Part shown: one piece after another, positions 16,260 to 25,436 of the stretch | Position numbering within the stretch: the stretch's first letter is position 1 | Layout of the letters: every line of letters starts with the position of its first letter | Assembly: GCA_963666805.2 (NCBI GenBank) | Contig: CAXXWR010000003.1 | Location: 558,001 to 622,000 of the forward strand | Length of the DNA stretch: 64,000 nt | Direction: 5' to 3' | From: Fusibacter sp963666805 | Lineage (GTDB): Bacteria > Bacillota > Clostridia > Peptostreptococcales > Acidaminobacteraceae | Made by a program: the position numbers and the translations under genes | The notes under the pieces: model-generated | The model's input: the letters and a program-made list of their open reading frames with translations, nothing else | Told to the model about the DNA's origin: nothing | Database searches by the model: none

Positions 16260-17633
16260 ATGATTAAAAAACGTATTATCCCATGTCTTGATATCGCTGA
16301 TGGCAAAGTCGTCAAAGGGATTAACTTTCAAAATATAAAGACCATCGCTGACCCTGTAGAGATGGCAACCTTTTATTCTAAAACTGGGGCAGATGAGCTG
16401 GTCTTTTATGATATAACTGCTTCTTATGAAGAAAGAGGAACATTTGTCGATATGGTTAAAGCAGTGGCACAGAGTGTCTTTATTCCCCTTACAGTTGGCG
16501 GTGGTGTCCGCTCGGTTGCTGATTTTGACTTACTTTTAAAATCAGGTGCCGATAAAATCTCAATCAATAGTTCAGCTATTAAAAACCCCGACCTCATACA
16601 AGAAGCCAGCCAACGTTTTGGTTCTCAGTGTGTCGTTCTCTCCATGGATGTCAAACGGGTTAATGGTGTCTATAAAGTTTTCGCCAAGGGCGGTCGTGAA
16701 GAAACAGACCTTGAAGCCGTCGCTTGGGCACAACAAGGCGTCTCACTTGGTGCCGGTGAATTGGTCATCAATTCTATTGATACCGACGGGGTTAAAGGTG
16801 GCTTTGATATCGACCTATTAAATGCTATTTCAGAAGTGGTATCAGTACCTATTATCGCTTCTGGCGGTGCAGGTTCTATGTCAGATTTCAAAAAACTCTT
16901 TGAAACCACTACTATAGATGCAGGGCTAGCCGCTTCTATCTTTCACACGCAGCAAGTGATGATTCAAGACTTAAAACTCTACCTCGCTAAAAATAAAATT
17001 CCTGTTCGCTTTGGATTTATAGGTGATCAGCTCATACCTGCCGTCGTTCAATCTGCAAAAAGTAAAAAGGTCCTCATGCTTGCCTATATGAACGAAACAG
17101 CACTCCAAAAATCTATGACAATTGGGGAAACTGTCTTTTACTCTCGCTCAAGACAATGCTTATGGCACAAGGGAGAAACTTCTGGTAATACTCAAAAAAT
17201 CGTTGATATTCAATTTGATTGTGATCAAGACACCTTACTTGTCAAGGTTGAAGAAGCAGGCCCTGCCTGTCACACAGGAAGTGAAACCTGTTTTGATCGC
17301 TATGAGGATTATAAGAACTATGAAGACTATGAAGACTATAAAGACTACGAAGCAGATTCTCCCCTTCTCAAACGACTCTATGATATCGTTATGGACCGTA
17401 AACTCAACCCCACCGAAGGCAGTTATACCAATTATCTCTTTGAAAAGGGCGTTGATAAAATTCTGAAAAAAGTGGGAGAAGAAACAGCCGAAGTTATCAT
17501 TGGTGCTAAAAATACCAACGAAGAATTAATCTATGAAACAGCCGATCTCTTTTACCATGTCATGGTGCTCCTCGTCAACCAAGGCGTTACTTATGAATCA
17601 ATCGCAGAAGAACTCAAAAAAAGAGAAAAGTAA
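16260..17633 (+). CDS. hisFIE: HisF-HisI-HisE trifunctional fusion
   Basis: 457-aa fusion of three histidine enzymes. Residues 1 to ~250 are HisF, the cyclase barrel (IPCLDIADGKVVKG, LTVGGGVRS, IIASGGAGSM). About 251-346 are HisI, PRA-CH (LMLAYMNETAL, CLWHKGETSGN, DCDQD, ACHTGSETCF Zn/metal site). Residues 348-364 are a Tyr/Asp/Glu/Lys micro-repeat linker. About 368-457 are HisE, PRA-PH (KVGEETAEVIIGAK, YETADLFYHVMVLL). HisIE fusions are common, but attachment to HisF is not. The start is ATG 16260 with AAAGGA; an upstream in-frame ATG lacks a site. It thus does steps 2, 3 and half of step 5 in one chain. No frameshift or stop separates the domains. Confidence 0.92.
   Translation: MIKKRIIPCLDIADGKVVKGINFQNIKTIADPVEMATFYSKTGADELVFYDITASYEERGTFVDMVKAVAQSVFIPLTVGGGVRSVADFDLLLKSGADKISINSSAIKNPDLIQEASQRFGSQCVVLSMDVKRVNGVYKVFAKGGREETDLEAVAWAQQGVSLGAGELVINSIDTDGVKGGFDIDLLNAISEVVSVPIIASGGAGSMSDFKKLFETTTIDAGLAASIFHTQQVMIQDLKLYLAKNKIPVRFGFIGDQLIPAVVQSAKSKKVLMLAYMNETALQKSMTIGETVFYSRSRQCLWHKGETSGNTQKIVDIQFDCDQDTLLVKVEEAGPACHTGSETCFDRYEDYKNYEDYEDYKDYEADSPLLKRLYDIVMDRKLNPTEGSYTNYLFEKGVDKILKKVGEETAEVIIGAKNTNEELIYETADLFYHVMVLLVNQGVTYESIAEELKKREK
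17301..17351 (+). repeat. Micro-repeat encoding the HisI-HisE linker
   Basis: Seventeen codons made of TAT-GAN-GAN/AAN triplet units (Tyr-acid-Asp, Tyr-Lys-Asp/Asn). Such tandem 9-bp units can change copy number by slippage without breaking the frame. Confidence 0.75.
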
Positions 17634-17684
17634 GTTTAAATAATCTGAACATAAATTTATTGAAAAATAAATCTATTGAAAAAT

Positions 17685-17733
17685 AAAAAAACTTCATGAC
17701 CCCCTATACTTTAGGCGATCGTGAAGTTTTTTT
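17685..17733. terminator. Bidirectional terminator hisFIE / eamA
   Basis: AAAAAACTTCA and TGAAGTTTTTT arms around a 26-nt loop, with A/T tails on both sides. The eamA stop codon lies in the loop, so the 3' arm is eamA coding sequence. Confidence 0.75.
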
Positions 17734-18636
17734 ATAATTAACAATAAATAGACCCATTGAAACACTGACTAAGCCTACTATCATCATTTGAGAAAAGTTC
17801 TCACCAGGAATGAATACCGCCGATAAGAAACTTCCAACGATGGGAACAGTAAACTTATAAAGTGTCACCTCACTGGCTTTATTATCTTTGAGAAGCATAA
17901 ACCATAAACTAAAAGCCGTTGCAGAAATAAAGGCAGCATACAGCAAGAGTCCTCCTGACGCAAGGTTAAAATGAAGACTATTGACACCAGAGGTGGCAAA
18001 TCCAATCACTAATAATACAATAGACCCTAACATCATTTGATAAGTCGTTACTTTAAAAGGATGAATCGTCTGGCCTGCTGATTTGGCTAGAAGTGTGCCT
18101 ATCGTGCCAGAAATTCCAGCAAATATCATAAAGCCTTCTCCTATCCATTTAAAATCAAAACTACCAAAACCAGCATTAATATTAATTAAAACAATCCCTA
18201 AAAAGCCAAAGACTAGGCCCAGTATTTTTTTAACATTGATTTTATCATCTTGATAAACAAAGTGGGAGGCAATCACCACTAGAAAAGTACTGATACTTTG
18301 TAAAATGGCTGCCTTTATCCCTGACGTATTGGCTAAACCATTGTAAAAGAAAAAATACATTAAACTGGTATTAAAAAGTCCCAATACCAATACTTTTATC
18401 AACTCACGCTGACTTAATCTCATATTAAGTTTAAGTCCAAACTTAGAAACCATAAAGAGGGCACAGGATGCTATAAAAAAACGCATGCCCGCAAAGGCAA
18501 TTTTGCCATTAAAATCCGACGGACTTAGGTTTAATAATTCATAACTCTTTTTTAATACAGGAAATGCACTTCCCCACAAGACACAGCAGAAAAGTGCAAT
18601 GATAACAACTTTTTTCTTATCTTTAAACATATTCAT
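17704..18636 (-). CDS. EamA/DMT-family transporter
   Basis: 310 aa with ten predicted helices in two EamA repeats, opening LFCCVLWGSAFPVLKKSYE, the typical first-helix motif with an intrahelical Pro. Drug/metabolite superfamily members export amino acids, metabolites or drugs; the substrate cannot be told. AGGAAG precedes the ATG. It converges with the his operon, whose terminator it shares. Confidence 0.85.
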   Translation of the reverse strand: MNMFKDKKKVVIIALFCCVLWGSAFPVLKKSYELLNLSPSDFNGKIAFAGMRFFIASCALFMVSKFGLKLNMRLSQRELIKVLVLGLFNTSLMYFFFYNGLANTSGIKAAILQSISTFLVVIASHFVYQDDKINVKKILGLVFGFLGIVLININAGFGSFDFKWIGEGFMIFAGISGTIGTLLAKSAGQTIHPFKVTTYQMMLGSIVLLVIGFATSGVNSLHFNLASGGLLLYAAFISATAFSLWFMLLKDNKASEVTLYKFTVPIVGSFLSAVFIPGENFSQMMIVGLVSVSMGLFIVNYKKTSRSPKV

Positions 18637-18737
18637 AATTGACTACTTCCTAGCTCTATCCTTTAGCACTTCTCAAAGTGTTTAAGGTCATCTTCTTTTT
18701 TTATTCTCACTATCTTAACACGATTTTGACAAGCCGT

Positions 18738-19646
18738 CTATAAGAGTTTTCCTACAAGATAATGAATATAGAAGTTTAGCGCATCTGTAAATTTACGGAT
18801 ATCGTAACCCGTTGCCGTTTCAATTTTATTCAGTCTATAAATCAAAGTATTACGGTGAATGTAAAGTTTATTGGCGGTTTCTGTGACATTGAGATTATTA
18901 TTGAAAAAATTAATCGCTGTTTGTTCTAATTCTTCATCCCCCAGCTTTTTGACTTGATTTTTAAAGACGCTCTCTATCACATCATGCTGTCCCGTACTTT
19001 TCAGTTTCCATAATAAATAAGGCATTATCATTTGGTCAAAGCGTAGCACTTGTTCATTGATTTTAATCTGACCGCCAACCTTTTGCAGGTCAATGATTTG
19101 CTGATAACTTTTATGAATTTCACCAATATGCGTACAGCGATCACCGATGACAATCTTAGCCGATGTCAACGCTTCAGTCTCAATCATTCCAATAAGTTCA
19201 TACGGCGAATGCCCAAAATCTGTAACGAAAACAATCATTTCATTATGATTCATCATTACGATTTCATCATTTGCAAAAGTAGATTTTAAGATTGCAAAAA
19301 CATCATCAAAATTATTTTTAAAACTAATATGCCAAAGTTTCAGTGGAAATTCAAGGGCTGTTTGATAGCGGGTATAACCTTCCTCATCTAATAAGAGTTG
19401 CTTACCCGAGGTCTGCATCATTTCTAGCGATTTTTTAACCAAAGACGCTATAAGATGTCTTTCACGTTCATTAAGATTGGCATGCGACATAAAAAGCTCA
19501 ATGTGGTAGTGATTAAACTTAATCGTCATATGTTGTGGATATTCTTCAAAATGATCTTCTGGAAAAAGCAAGTTGTGATTCACACGCATAGCAAATTGAT
19601 TACCCAGTAATTGTTTCAGTTCTAAATAGATTTTTTCAAACATCAC
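18738..19646 (-). CDS. PucR/CdaR-type transcriptional regulator
   Basis: 302-aa protein ending in the PucR C-terminal helix-turn-helix: NNNLNVTETANKLYIHRNTLIYRLNKIE. The middle part (about 100-190) looks like the GGDEF-like domain found in CdaR/PucR proteins. It lies 95 bp downstream of the UgpC-type ATPase gene on the same strand, separated by a terminator, so it may govern sugar or glycerol-phosphate uptake. No effector can be named from the sequence. Confidence 0.8.
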   Translation of the reverse strand: MMFEKIYLELKQLLGNQFAMRVNHNLLFPEDHFEEYPQHMTIKFNHYHIELFMSHANLNERERHLIASLVKKSLEMMQTSGKQLLLDEEGYTRYQTALEFPLKLWHISFKNNFDDVFAILKSTFANDEIVMMNHNEMIVFVTDFGHSPYELIGMIETEALTSAKIVIGDRCTHIGEIHKSYQQIIDLQKVGGQIKINEQVLRFDQMIMPYLLWKLKSTGQHDVIESVFKNQVKKLGDEELEQTAINFFNNNLNVTETANKLYIHRNTLIYRLNKIETATGYDIRKFTDALNFYIHYLVGKLL

Positions 19647-19686
19647 TACACCTCTTCTGAATTCTAAGACTGTTTTATGACTAAAG

Positions 19687-19716
19687 AAAAAATAGCCATA
19701 TACTATGACTATTTTT
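19687..19716 (-). terminator. Terminator of ugpC-like gene
   Basis: Minus-strand AAAAATAG and CTATTTTT arms with an inner CATA/TATG pairing and a T-rich end. Confidence 0.6.
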
Positions 19717-19741
19717 CCTTAATATTATTATATCAAAAGGT

Positions 19742-20836
19742 TTACAACAAAATTGATTTTTCTGTTTCTTTATCAAATAAATGTACTTTGTGGTTTTCAA
19801 AAGCCACATAAATATCATCATTGATTTTTAATTCATGGTGACCTTCTTCTTTAGCAATGTATTGTTTCTCATTGAAACTAAAGTAGATATTAAGATCACT
19901 TCCTAGAAGTTCAGTTACTTCAACTTTGGCTTTAATGCCTTCTCCTTTAGGAACTACTTTAATATTTTCAGGTCTTACCCCAATAGTAACATTTTTATTA
20001 AGGTAACCTTTGCTTTTTACTTTATCAGCTGATTCTTTTGGAAGTTCAATTTCAAGACCATCAATTATCGCAAATACTTTACCATCTTTATCTGTTAACG
20101 TACCGTCTAAGAAGTTCATTTGAGGTGCACCAATAAAACCTGCAACAAACATATTAGCTGGTGAATTATAGATTGTTTTAGGATCAGCTACTTGTTGAAT
20201 CACACCTTCATTCATAACACAAATTCTTGAACCCATTGTCATGGCTTCTGTTTGGTCATGTGTTACATAAACAAAAGTCGTTTGAAGGTCATTGTGAAGT
20301 TTTATAAGTTCTGCTCTCATTTGAACCCTTAATTTAGCATCAAGGTTTGAAAGTGGTTCATCCATTAAGAATACTTCTGGTTTTCTAACAATGGCACGAC
20401 CAAGAGCAACCCTTTGTCTTTGACCACCTGATAATTGTTTTGGTTTTCTATCCAGTAATTGTTCAATTCCTAAAATTTTAGCTGCTTTTTCAATTCTTTC
20501 TTTAATTTCAGTTTTAGGTGTTTTTTGAAGTTTTAATCCAAAAGCCATGTTATCATATACTGACATATGAGGATAAAGGGCATAATTTTGGAACACCATT
20601 GCAATATTTCTGTCTTTAGGTGCTACATCATTTACCATATTCTCACCAATGAAAAGTTCACCTTCTGAAATTTCTTCAAGTCCCGCAATCATACGTAGTG
20701 TTGTCGTTTTACCACAACCCGATGGGCCTACCAAAATCATGAACTCTTTGTCTTGAATATCTAAGTCAACACCTTTTACTGCGTGAAATCCATTAGGATA
20801 TACTTTATTGATTTGATCGAGAACAACTTTAGCCAT
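19742..20836 (-). CDS. ugpC: ABC sugar-transporter ATPase, UgpC/MsmX type
   Basis: 364-aa MalK-family ATPase. Walker A GPSGCGKTT, signature LSGGQRQRVALGRA, Walker B VFLMDEPLSNLD and switch His (YVTHDQTEAMT) are intact. A C-terminal TOBE/MalK regulatory domain follows (from about residue 235, with IGVRPENIKV). No permease or binding-protein gene is adjacent, so this is probably a shared ATPase serving several sugar ABC importers, as MsmX does in Bacillus. That role is inferred. Confidence 0.9.
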   Translation of the reverse strand: MAKVVLDQINKVYPNGFHAVKGVDLDIQDKEFMILVGPSGCGKTTTLRMIAGLEEISEGELFIGENMVNDVAPKDRNIAMVFQNYALYPHMSVYDNMAFGLKLQKTPKTEIKERIEKAAKILGIEQLLDRKPKQLSGGQRQRVALGRAIVRKPEVFLMDEPLSNLDAKLRVQMRAELIKLHNDLQTTFVYVTHDQTEAMTMGSRICVMNEGVIQQVADPKTIYNSPANMFVAGFIGAPQMNFLDGTLTDKDGKVFAIIDGLEIELPKESADKVKSKGYLNKNVTIGVRPENIKVVPKGEGIKAKVEVTELLGSDLNIYFSFNEKQYIAKEEGHHELKINDDIYVAFENHKVHLFDKETEKSILL

Positions 20837-20986
20837 TTGCTACCTCCAATATAAATCTTTGTGTCCTATCTTGATGATAGTCCAATCATTTATTATAGAT
20901 TTATTATATCGAAATGGTCTTTTAATTGATATTGGATGATTGCACAAAAATCATTGTAGGTTTTGTTCATCCGACAACGAGACATC

Positions 20987-21016
20987 AAAAAAGTGCCCCC
21001 TAAGGCGCACTTTTAT
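20987..21016 (-). terminator. Terminator of 21.0-kb gene
   Basis: Minus-strand AAAAGTGC and GCACTTTTTT arms around an 11-nt loop, directly after the stop codon. Confidence 0.85.
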
Positions 21017-21019
21017 TTT

Positions 21020-21508
21020 TTAATCTTCCCATCCGTTATCGTAGTCATCTTCATATTGAGCTTCATCATCATACCCACGAGGTCTTACATCTTTAAAATC
21101 ATCTTCTTTAATCATTTTTTTCGTGAAATCAGTCCACGACTCAGGATAATCTGCTGGAATGGTAACGCCTTCTATGTAGCATTCTCCCTTAAACCTTTTA
21201 TCAATTGTTTCCATTGAATAATTCGGTAACTGAGAAAGCTTGGTATCAGGGTTTTTCATGACATAGAGTTTTCTGAGATCTTCTCTACGTGCCACATAAT
21301 ATTTTCGATTATAGAAAAAATGCCAACTGCTGAGGTTAAAGGCAAGTAACAAGACCACAATATAGACAATACGTTCATCCTGTATTACCCAACTAAAATT
21401 CAAGACGATTAATGGGATGACTATCATATCTACAATCACTGCTATAATCCTTATAATCCTTGATTTTATGCGAAGATGGCTTTTCTTTGGCTGATTCGTC
21501 TCTGTCAT
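21020..21508 (-). CDS. Membrane-anchored acidic protein, unknown
   Basis: 162 aa. A basic N-terminus (KKSHLRIKSR) is followed by two helices (about 20-40 and 47-65), then a soluble charged region ending in an Asp/Glu/Tyr-rich tail (DDEAQYEDDYDNGWED). I do not recognise a family. It has its own terminator and is flanked by a transporter ATPase and yitT, which gives no functional clue. Confidence 0.65.
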   Translation of the reverse strand: MTETNQPKKSHLRIKSRIIRIIAVIVDMIVIPLIVLNFSWVIQDERIVYIVVLLLAFNLSSWHFFYNRKYYVARREDLRKLYVMKNPDTKLSQLPNYSMETIDKRFKGECYIEGVTIPADYPESWTDFTKKMIKEDDFKDVRPRGYDDEAQYEDDYDNGWED

Positions 21509-21593
21509 GTAGTCATTCTCCTTATTCTTTACTATACTCTATATAACATTCATCATTTGCAACAAGGGAATAGAGCCATTTATTACCGCGCAA

Positions 21594-22436
21594 TTAGCTC
21601 AAAAAACCTTCCCCTAGTACTTCTCTAACATTAGCAACTGTTACAAACGCTTTCTCGTCAATACTTTTAACGTACATTCTAAGTCGAACAAATTCTTTCT
21701 TCCCCATCACTGAATTGACGATTTCCTTGTTTGAGCTGGTATATCCCCCTTTAGCAGTATATATAGTTGCTCCACGGTTAAGTTCTTCATAGATAAACTT
21801 TTGAATTTCTTCAGAATGATCCGATATCACGGATACTGACACTTTCATTGAAAATCCTTCTATGACATTATCAACAATAATACCATTGAGTATAACCCCT
21901 AAGAGGGCATAAATGGCAAGTTCGATACCAAATACAAAACTAGCAAGTAAAACGACCACCATATCTGCCATCAATAATGACTTTCCTATATCTGTGTGGA
22001 AGTATTTATTAAGAATTTTGGCAATGATATCCGTTCCACCTGTAGAGGCGTTTTGATTAAAGACAATTCCCAATCCTATTCCCGAAATAATAATACCAAC
22101 AATTAAATTCACTAAAAGATCATCTACCAGAGGTTCTTTCAAAGTTATCATGCTGTCAAAAACATAAACAAGCCCTGACAATAAAAAACTGGTATAAATT
22201 GTTTTAGCACCAAATTGTGGTCCTATTGCAATGAAACCCACTACGAATAAAATAACATTGAGTACAAATAAGATACTCCCTATTTCAAATTGGGGCAATA
22301 CATGATTAATGACCATAGCAAGCCCTGTCACACCACCTGTTGCCAAATCAGCAGGAATCAGGAAAAAGGACAATCCCATGGCGACAATCGCCGCACCTAT
22401 GGTCACTAATACAAACTCTTTTATCTTTTTCTTCAT
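21594..22436 (-). CDS. YitT family membrane protein (DUF2179)
   Basis: 280 aa: about five helices with the YitT motifs PADLATGGVTGLAMVI and NQNASTGGTDIIAKI, then a C-terminal DUF2179 domain (about 200-280; GATIYTAKGGYTSSNKEIV). The family is common in Bacillota and is poorly understood; transport or signalling roles are proposed. AGGTGAAG precedes the ATG. A perfect 11-bp inverted repeat lies 55 bp upstream. Confidence 0.88.
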   Translation of the reverse strand: MKKKIKEFVLVTIGAAIVAMGLSFFLIPADLATGGVTGLAMVINHVLPQFEIGSILFVLNVILFVVGFIAIGPQFGAKTIYTSFLLSGLVYVFDSMITLKEPLVDDLLVNLIVGIIISGIGLGIVFNQNASTGGTDIIAKILNKYFHTDIGKSLLMADMVVVLLASFVFGIELAIYALLGVILNGIIVDNVIEGFSMKVSVSVISDHSEEIQKFIYEELNRGATIYTAKGGYTSSNKEIVNSVMGKKEFVRLRMYVKSIDEKAFVTVANVREVLGEGFLS

Positions 22437-22490
22437 CTTTCTTCACCTCATTTATTATAAGTCTTCTCTAAAACTATACCCACAAAAAAC

Positions 22491-22517
22491 ATAACTATCG
22501 AAAGCGTCGATAGTTAT
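22491..22517. promoter_or_regulatory. Perfect inverted repeat upstream of yitT
   Basis: 11-bp arms (ATAACTATCGA and TCGATAGTTAT) with a 5-nt AAGCG loop. No T run follows on the minus strand, so an operator or 5'-leader hairpin is more likely than a terminator. Confidence 0.45.
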
Positions 22518-22691
22518 TGTTTGATTAACCTTTATAGTCATTGTTTTTACAAAAGTCTTTTTACTCTATGATAGGTTATTGTACCTTATTATAGCATAGG
22601 TTAAGTGGATAAAAAAGACCCCTGAAAAGTCCCTCTTATTAGAGTGTCTTTCTAAGGCTATTCACTTATAATATATACTATTTAATCCCTG

Positions 22692-23318
22692 CTATAAGCT
22701 TATACTTTCCACATAAGGTTTAAGTCGTTTTAAATGTGCACGCCCTGTAATGATGGCTATCTTATGATGGGGATAAGCATTAATAATCGCCGATAGATTT
22801 TGACACATCTTATCTTCCCGTTCATGTTGATAATCATTTATGTCATTATAACCTTTTGATGCTAAATGACTCTCTATCTTTTGATCAATCATCACTTCTT
22901 TATCACACAAGGGGTCTTTTTGGCACTCATCAAAATGACAAGACGTCAGAAAATCTTCCATTAAGGCTTTCCTTTCCATGATGTACTTCTTTAAGTTCTC
23001 ATCATCTTCCATCAGTTCCCACACTTTAGGTAAACCGTTATCACGTGACATCTTCTTGCCTTCTAAAACCTGTCCTCTCCAGTCAAAACCTATAACTTTA
23101 GCTGACCCAAAATTTCCAGCTGCTGCCATCACCATTTCCGGCGGATAGACCGTCTCTAAAAAGGATAGGGGTTCTTGCAAATCTTCTTGTCTCATTTCTA
23201 TGACAAGGATATCCGGGTCAATACCTTTTAAGACTTCCTTTAAATCATCGTAGGTATAGTTGGGATTGACTTCGTGGGTAGTGTGGAGAGTGCCGATTAG
23301 GTTGATGTTTTTATTCAT
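22692..23318 (-). CDS. TraB/Tiki-like putative hydrolase
   Basis: 208 aa from the ATG at 23318. The pattern GTLHTTHE near the N-terminus, VIEMRQEDL (Glu-x-Arg) and a C-terminal TGRAHLKRL with G-x-x-H matches the TraB/PrgY/Tiki superfamily, whose paired GxxH motifs and glutamate form a metal-type active site. No signal peptide or helix is visible, so it is probably cytoplasmic. The ribosome site (AAAGAG) is weak; an in-frame GTG 36 bp upstream has none. It borders the trailer end of the CRISPR array, with no sign of being part of that system. Confidence 0.5.
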   Translation of the reverse strand: MNKNINLIGTLHTTHEVNPNYTYDDLKEVLKGIDPDILVIEMRQEDLQEPLSFLETVYPPEMVMAAAGNFGSAKVIGFDWRGQVLEGKKMSRDNGLPKVWELMEDDENLKKYIMERKALMEDFLTSCHFDECQKDPLCDKEVMIDQKIESHLASKGYNDINDYQHEREDKMCQNLSAIINAYPHHKIAIITGRAHLKRLKPYVESISL

Positions 23319-23492
23319 TGGATTTTCTCTTTCTGTTATCTCTCTTTTTGTCACTTAAAACAAAGCAACATACGACTTTTTATTGATACCCTTTCAATAT
23401 TATTCTATTCTTCTTGTATTTAATAAGTTTTGTAATGGTTAATGGAAACTAAAATGTCAACGGTACTAACTGAAAGCGAATTCAAATTACTC

Positions 23493-25040
23493 ATTTCAAT
23501 ACATCTAATGTTAAGGTTCAACTAATTTAGGAACTATCAATGGCTTAGTATTTATTGAATTTCAATACATCTAATGTTAAGGTTCAACTTCAGCGTGTCA
23601 TTTTCATCCCAAAAGAATTTCTTTATTTCAATACATCAAGTGTTAAGGTTCAACCAAAAAGAAATACCGTCTTAGAAGTAAGATTAATGGATTTCAATAC
23701 ATCAAATGTTAAGGTTCAACTATTTTTTTTATGTAGTAAGCGGATTCCTTTGCTTTATTTCAATACATCAAATGTTAAGGTTCAACGGATTAAACCCAAT
23801 GGTGGACAGAAAGACCATCGAAATTTCAATACATCAAATGTTAAGGTTCAACTCTGCTTTAGAGCTTTAATATACTCTAACTCTGTTAATTTCAATACAT
23901 CTAATGTTAAGGTTCAACAGAGCTGACTGAATACTTTAAATCGTTGCCAGAGTTATTTCAATACATCTAATGTTAAGGTTCAACGTTGCTATTTTCAACT
24001 GGTTTTGATGTCACTTCATTATTTCAATACATCTAATGTTAAGGTTCAACTAATTTGATAGCACAGCAAAAGGGTGTCAATGCGACATTTCAATACATCT
24101 AATGTTAAGGTTCAACAATGTTCACGACACAGGGCAATGTAGCCTTAATGAAATTTCAATACATCTAATGTTAAGGTTCAACCTGCACATGCAGAAAAAG
24201 AACTAAATCAAAAAGATCAATTTCAATACATCTAATGTTAAGGTTCAACTTGGTTCCCAATTGTGGCAGCACACAGAAAAGCAGAATTTCAATACATCTA
24301 ATGTTAAGGTTCAACATGTATATTGACGTGCAAATTCCCACCAACTATTGCATTTCAATACATCTAATGTTAAGGTTCAACTGGTGGAGTAAGCGAAGAT
24401 ATTGCACAAGCTATTTTATTTCAATACATCTAATGTTAAGGTTCAACTTGATTATAAATCTGTTTACCTTCGCTAACTGATATATTTCAATACATCTAAT
24501 GTTAAGGTTCAACTTTTCTGATTCAACATTTTCTTGACAAGAAAAACGAATTTCAATACATCTAATGTTAAGGTTCAACTAATTAGACCACACAATATTG
24601 GGAAGAACATTATACATTTCAATACATCTAATGTTAAGGTTCAACACAGATTTAATAGAATCATCGAGTTTACGAATAATTATTTCAATACATCTAATGT
24701 TAAGGTTCAACAAAGTGGGTTGCCAGTGATCACACCAACTACATCAGATTTCAATACATCTAATGTTAAGGTTCAACCACGAAGGAGGACAAGAAAACAT
24801 GGACTTAAAACAATTTCAATACATCTAATGTTAAGGTTCAACTTATTGTCAGCAGGGAAAAACGTCATTTTGTAATATATTTCAATACATCTAATGTTAA
24901 GGTTCAACTTATCTAGCATATTTGAATTGGATTATACCAATTTCATTTCAATACATCTAATGTTAAGGTTCAACTTTTGAAAAAGCAATTAAACAGCAAG
25001 TGAGTATTGAATTTCAATACATCTAATGTTAAGGTTCAAC
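23493..25040 (-). CRISPR. Type I-B CRISPR array, 24 repeats / 23 spacers
   Basis: Thirty-bp repeats which on the plus strand begin ATTTCAATACAT and end TTAAGGTTCAAC. Read from the minus strand each begins GTTGAACC and ends ATTGAAAT, the expected 8-nt crRNA handle. Spacers are 36 nt except one of 37 (24183-24219) and one of 35 (24778-24812). Cas genes lie at the high-coordinate side on the minus strand, so the leader end is at 25040 and the oldest spacers are near 23493. Repeats starting at 23625, 23691, 23757 and 23823 share a T-to-A change; the first of these has a second change. Open frames across the array merely translate the repeat. Confidence 0.98.
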
Positions 25041-25145
25041 TACCGAAAAATAGCCATTTTTAACAGCATACAACTTCTACATACTCTCTTATTACTATAT
25101 CACAGTTTTTTTAGAAAATGATTGTTATGTTTTTGTCAATTAATT
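25041..25145 (-). promoter_or_regulatory. CRISPR leader
   Basis: A+T-rich 105-bp stretch between cas2 and the first repeat, where the array promoter and integration signals are expected. No promoter hexamers could be fixed with confidence. Confidence 0.7.
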
Positions 25146-25436
25146 TCATATAAAAAATTCTTCTTCGCCTTTTAATTCTTTAGTTCCTAGTATCTCTTCT
25201 TCAAAATAATGTTGACTCAAAAGTTTTATAATCACAACATCATCTTTCTTTTTATTGATGACTTTTAACAATTCAGCTTTTAAAGAAATGATTTGTGAAG
25301 GTGTAATTCGCCCCCTAAATACAGAGAGTTGATAATGCGTAAGGTACTTTTTACAAACTTTAAAAACTTTTTGACATCGCTTTTCTTCAACATCATAAAA
25401 TACAAAAACATAGTTGTAATTATATTTTTTAGGCAT
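25146..25436 (-). CDS. cas2: CRISPR endonuclease Cas2
   Basis: 96-aa ferredoxin-fold protein. NYVFVFYDVEEKRCQKVFKVCKKYL carries the first-strand Asp of Cas2, and YQLSVFRGRITPSQ matches the second conserved block. With Cas1 it forms the spacer-integration complex. The start overlaps the cas1 stop by one base. Confidence 0.95.
   Translation of the reverse strand: MPKKYNYNYVFVFYDVEEKRCQKVFKVCKKYLTHYQLSVFRGRITPSQIISLKAELLKVINKKKDDVVIIKLLSQHYFEEEILGTKELKGEEEFFI

Noticed and set aside
17122..17466. Overlapping 114-codon frame within hisFIE
   Set aside because: Another reading frame of the HisI-HisE region; no ribosome site and no recognisable protein.
23555..24875. Three open frames in the array translating repeated FNTSNVKVQ or ISIHLMLRFN units
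   Set aside because: They are translations of the CRISPR repeat; no ribosome sites, and the spacers interrupt any protein logic.
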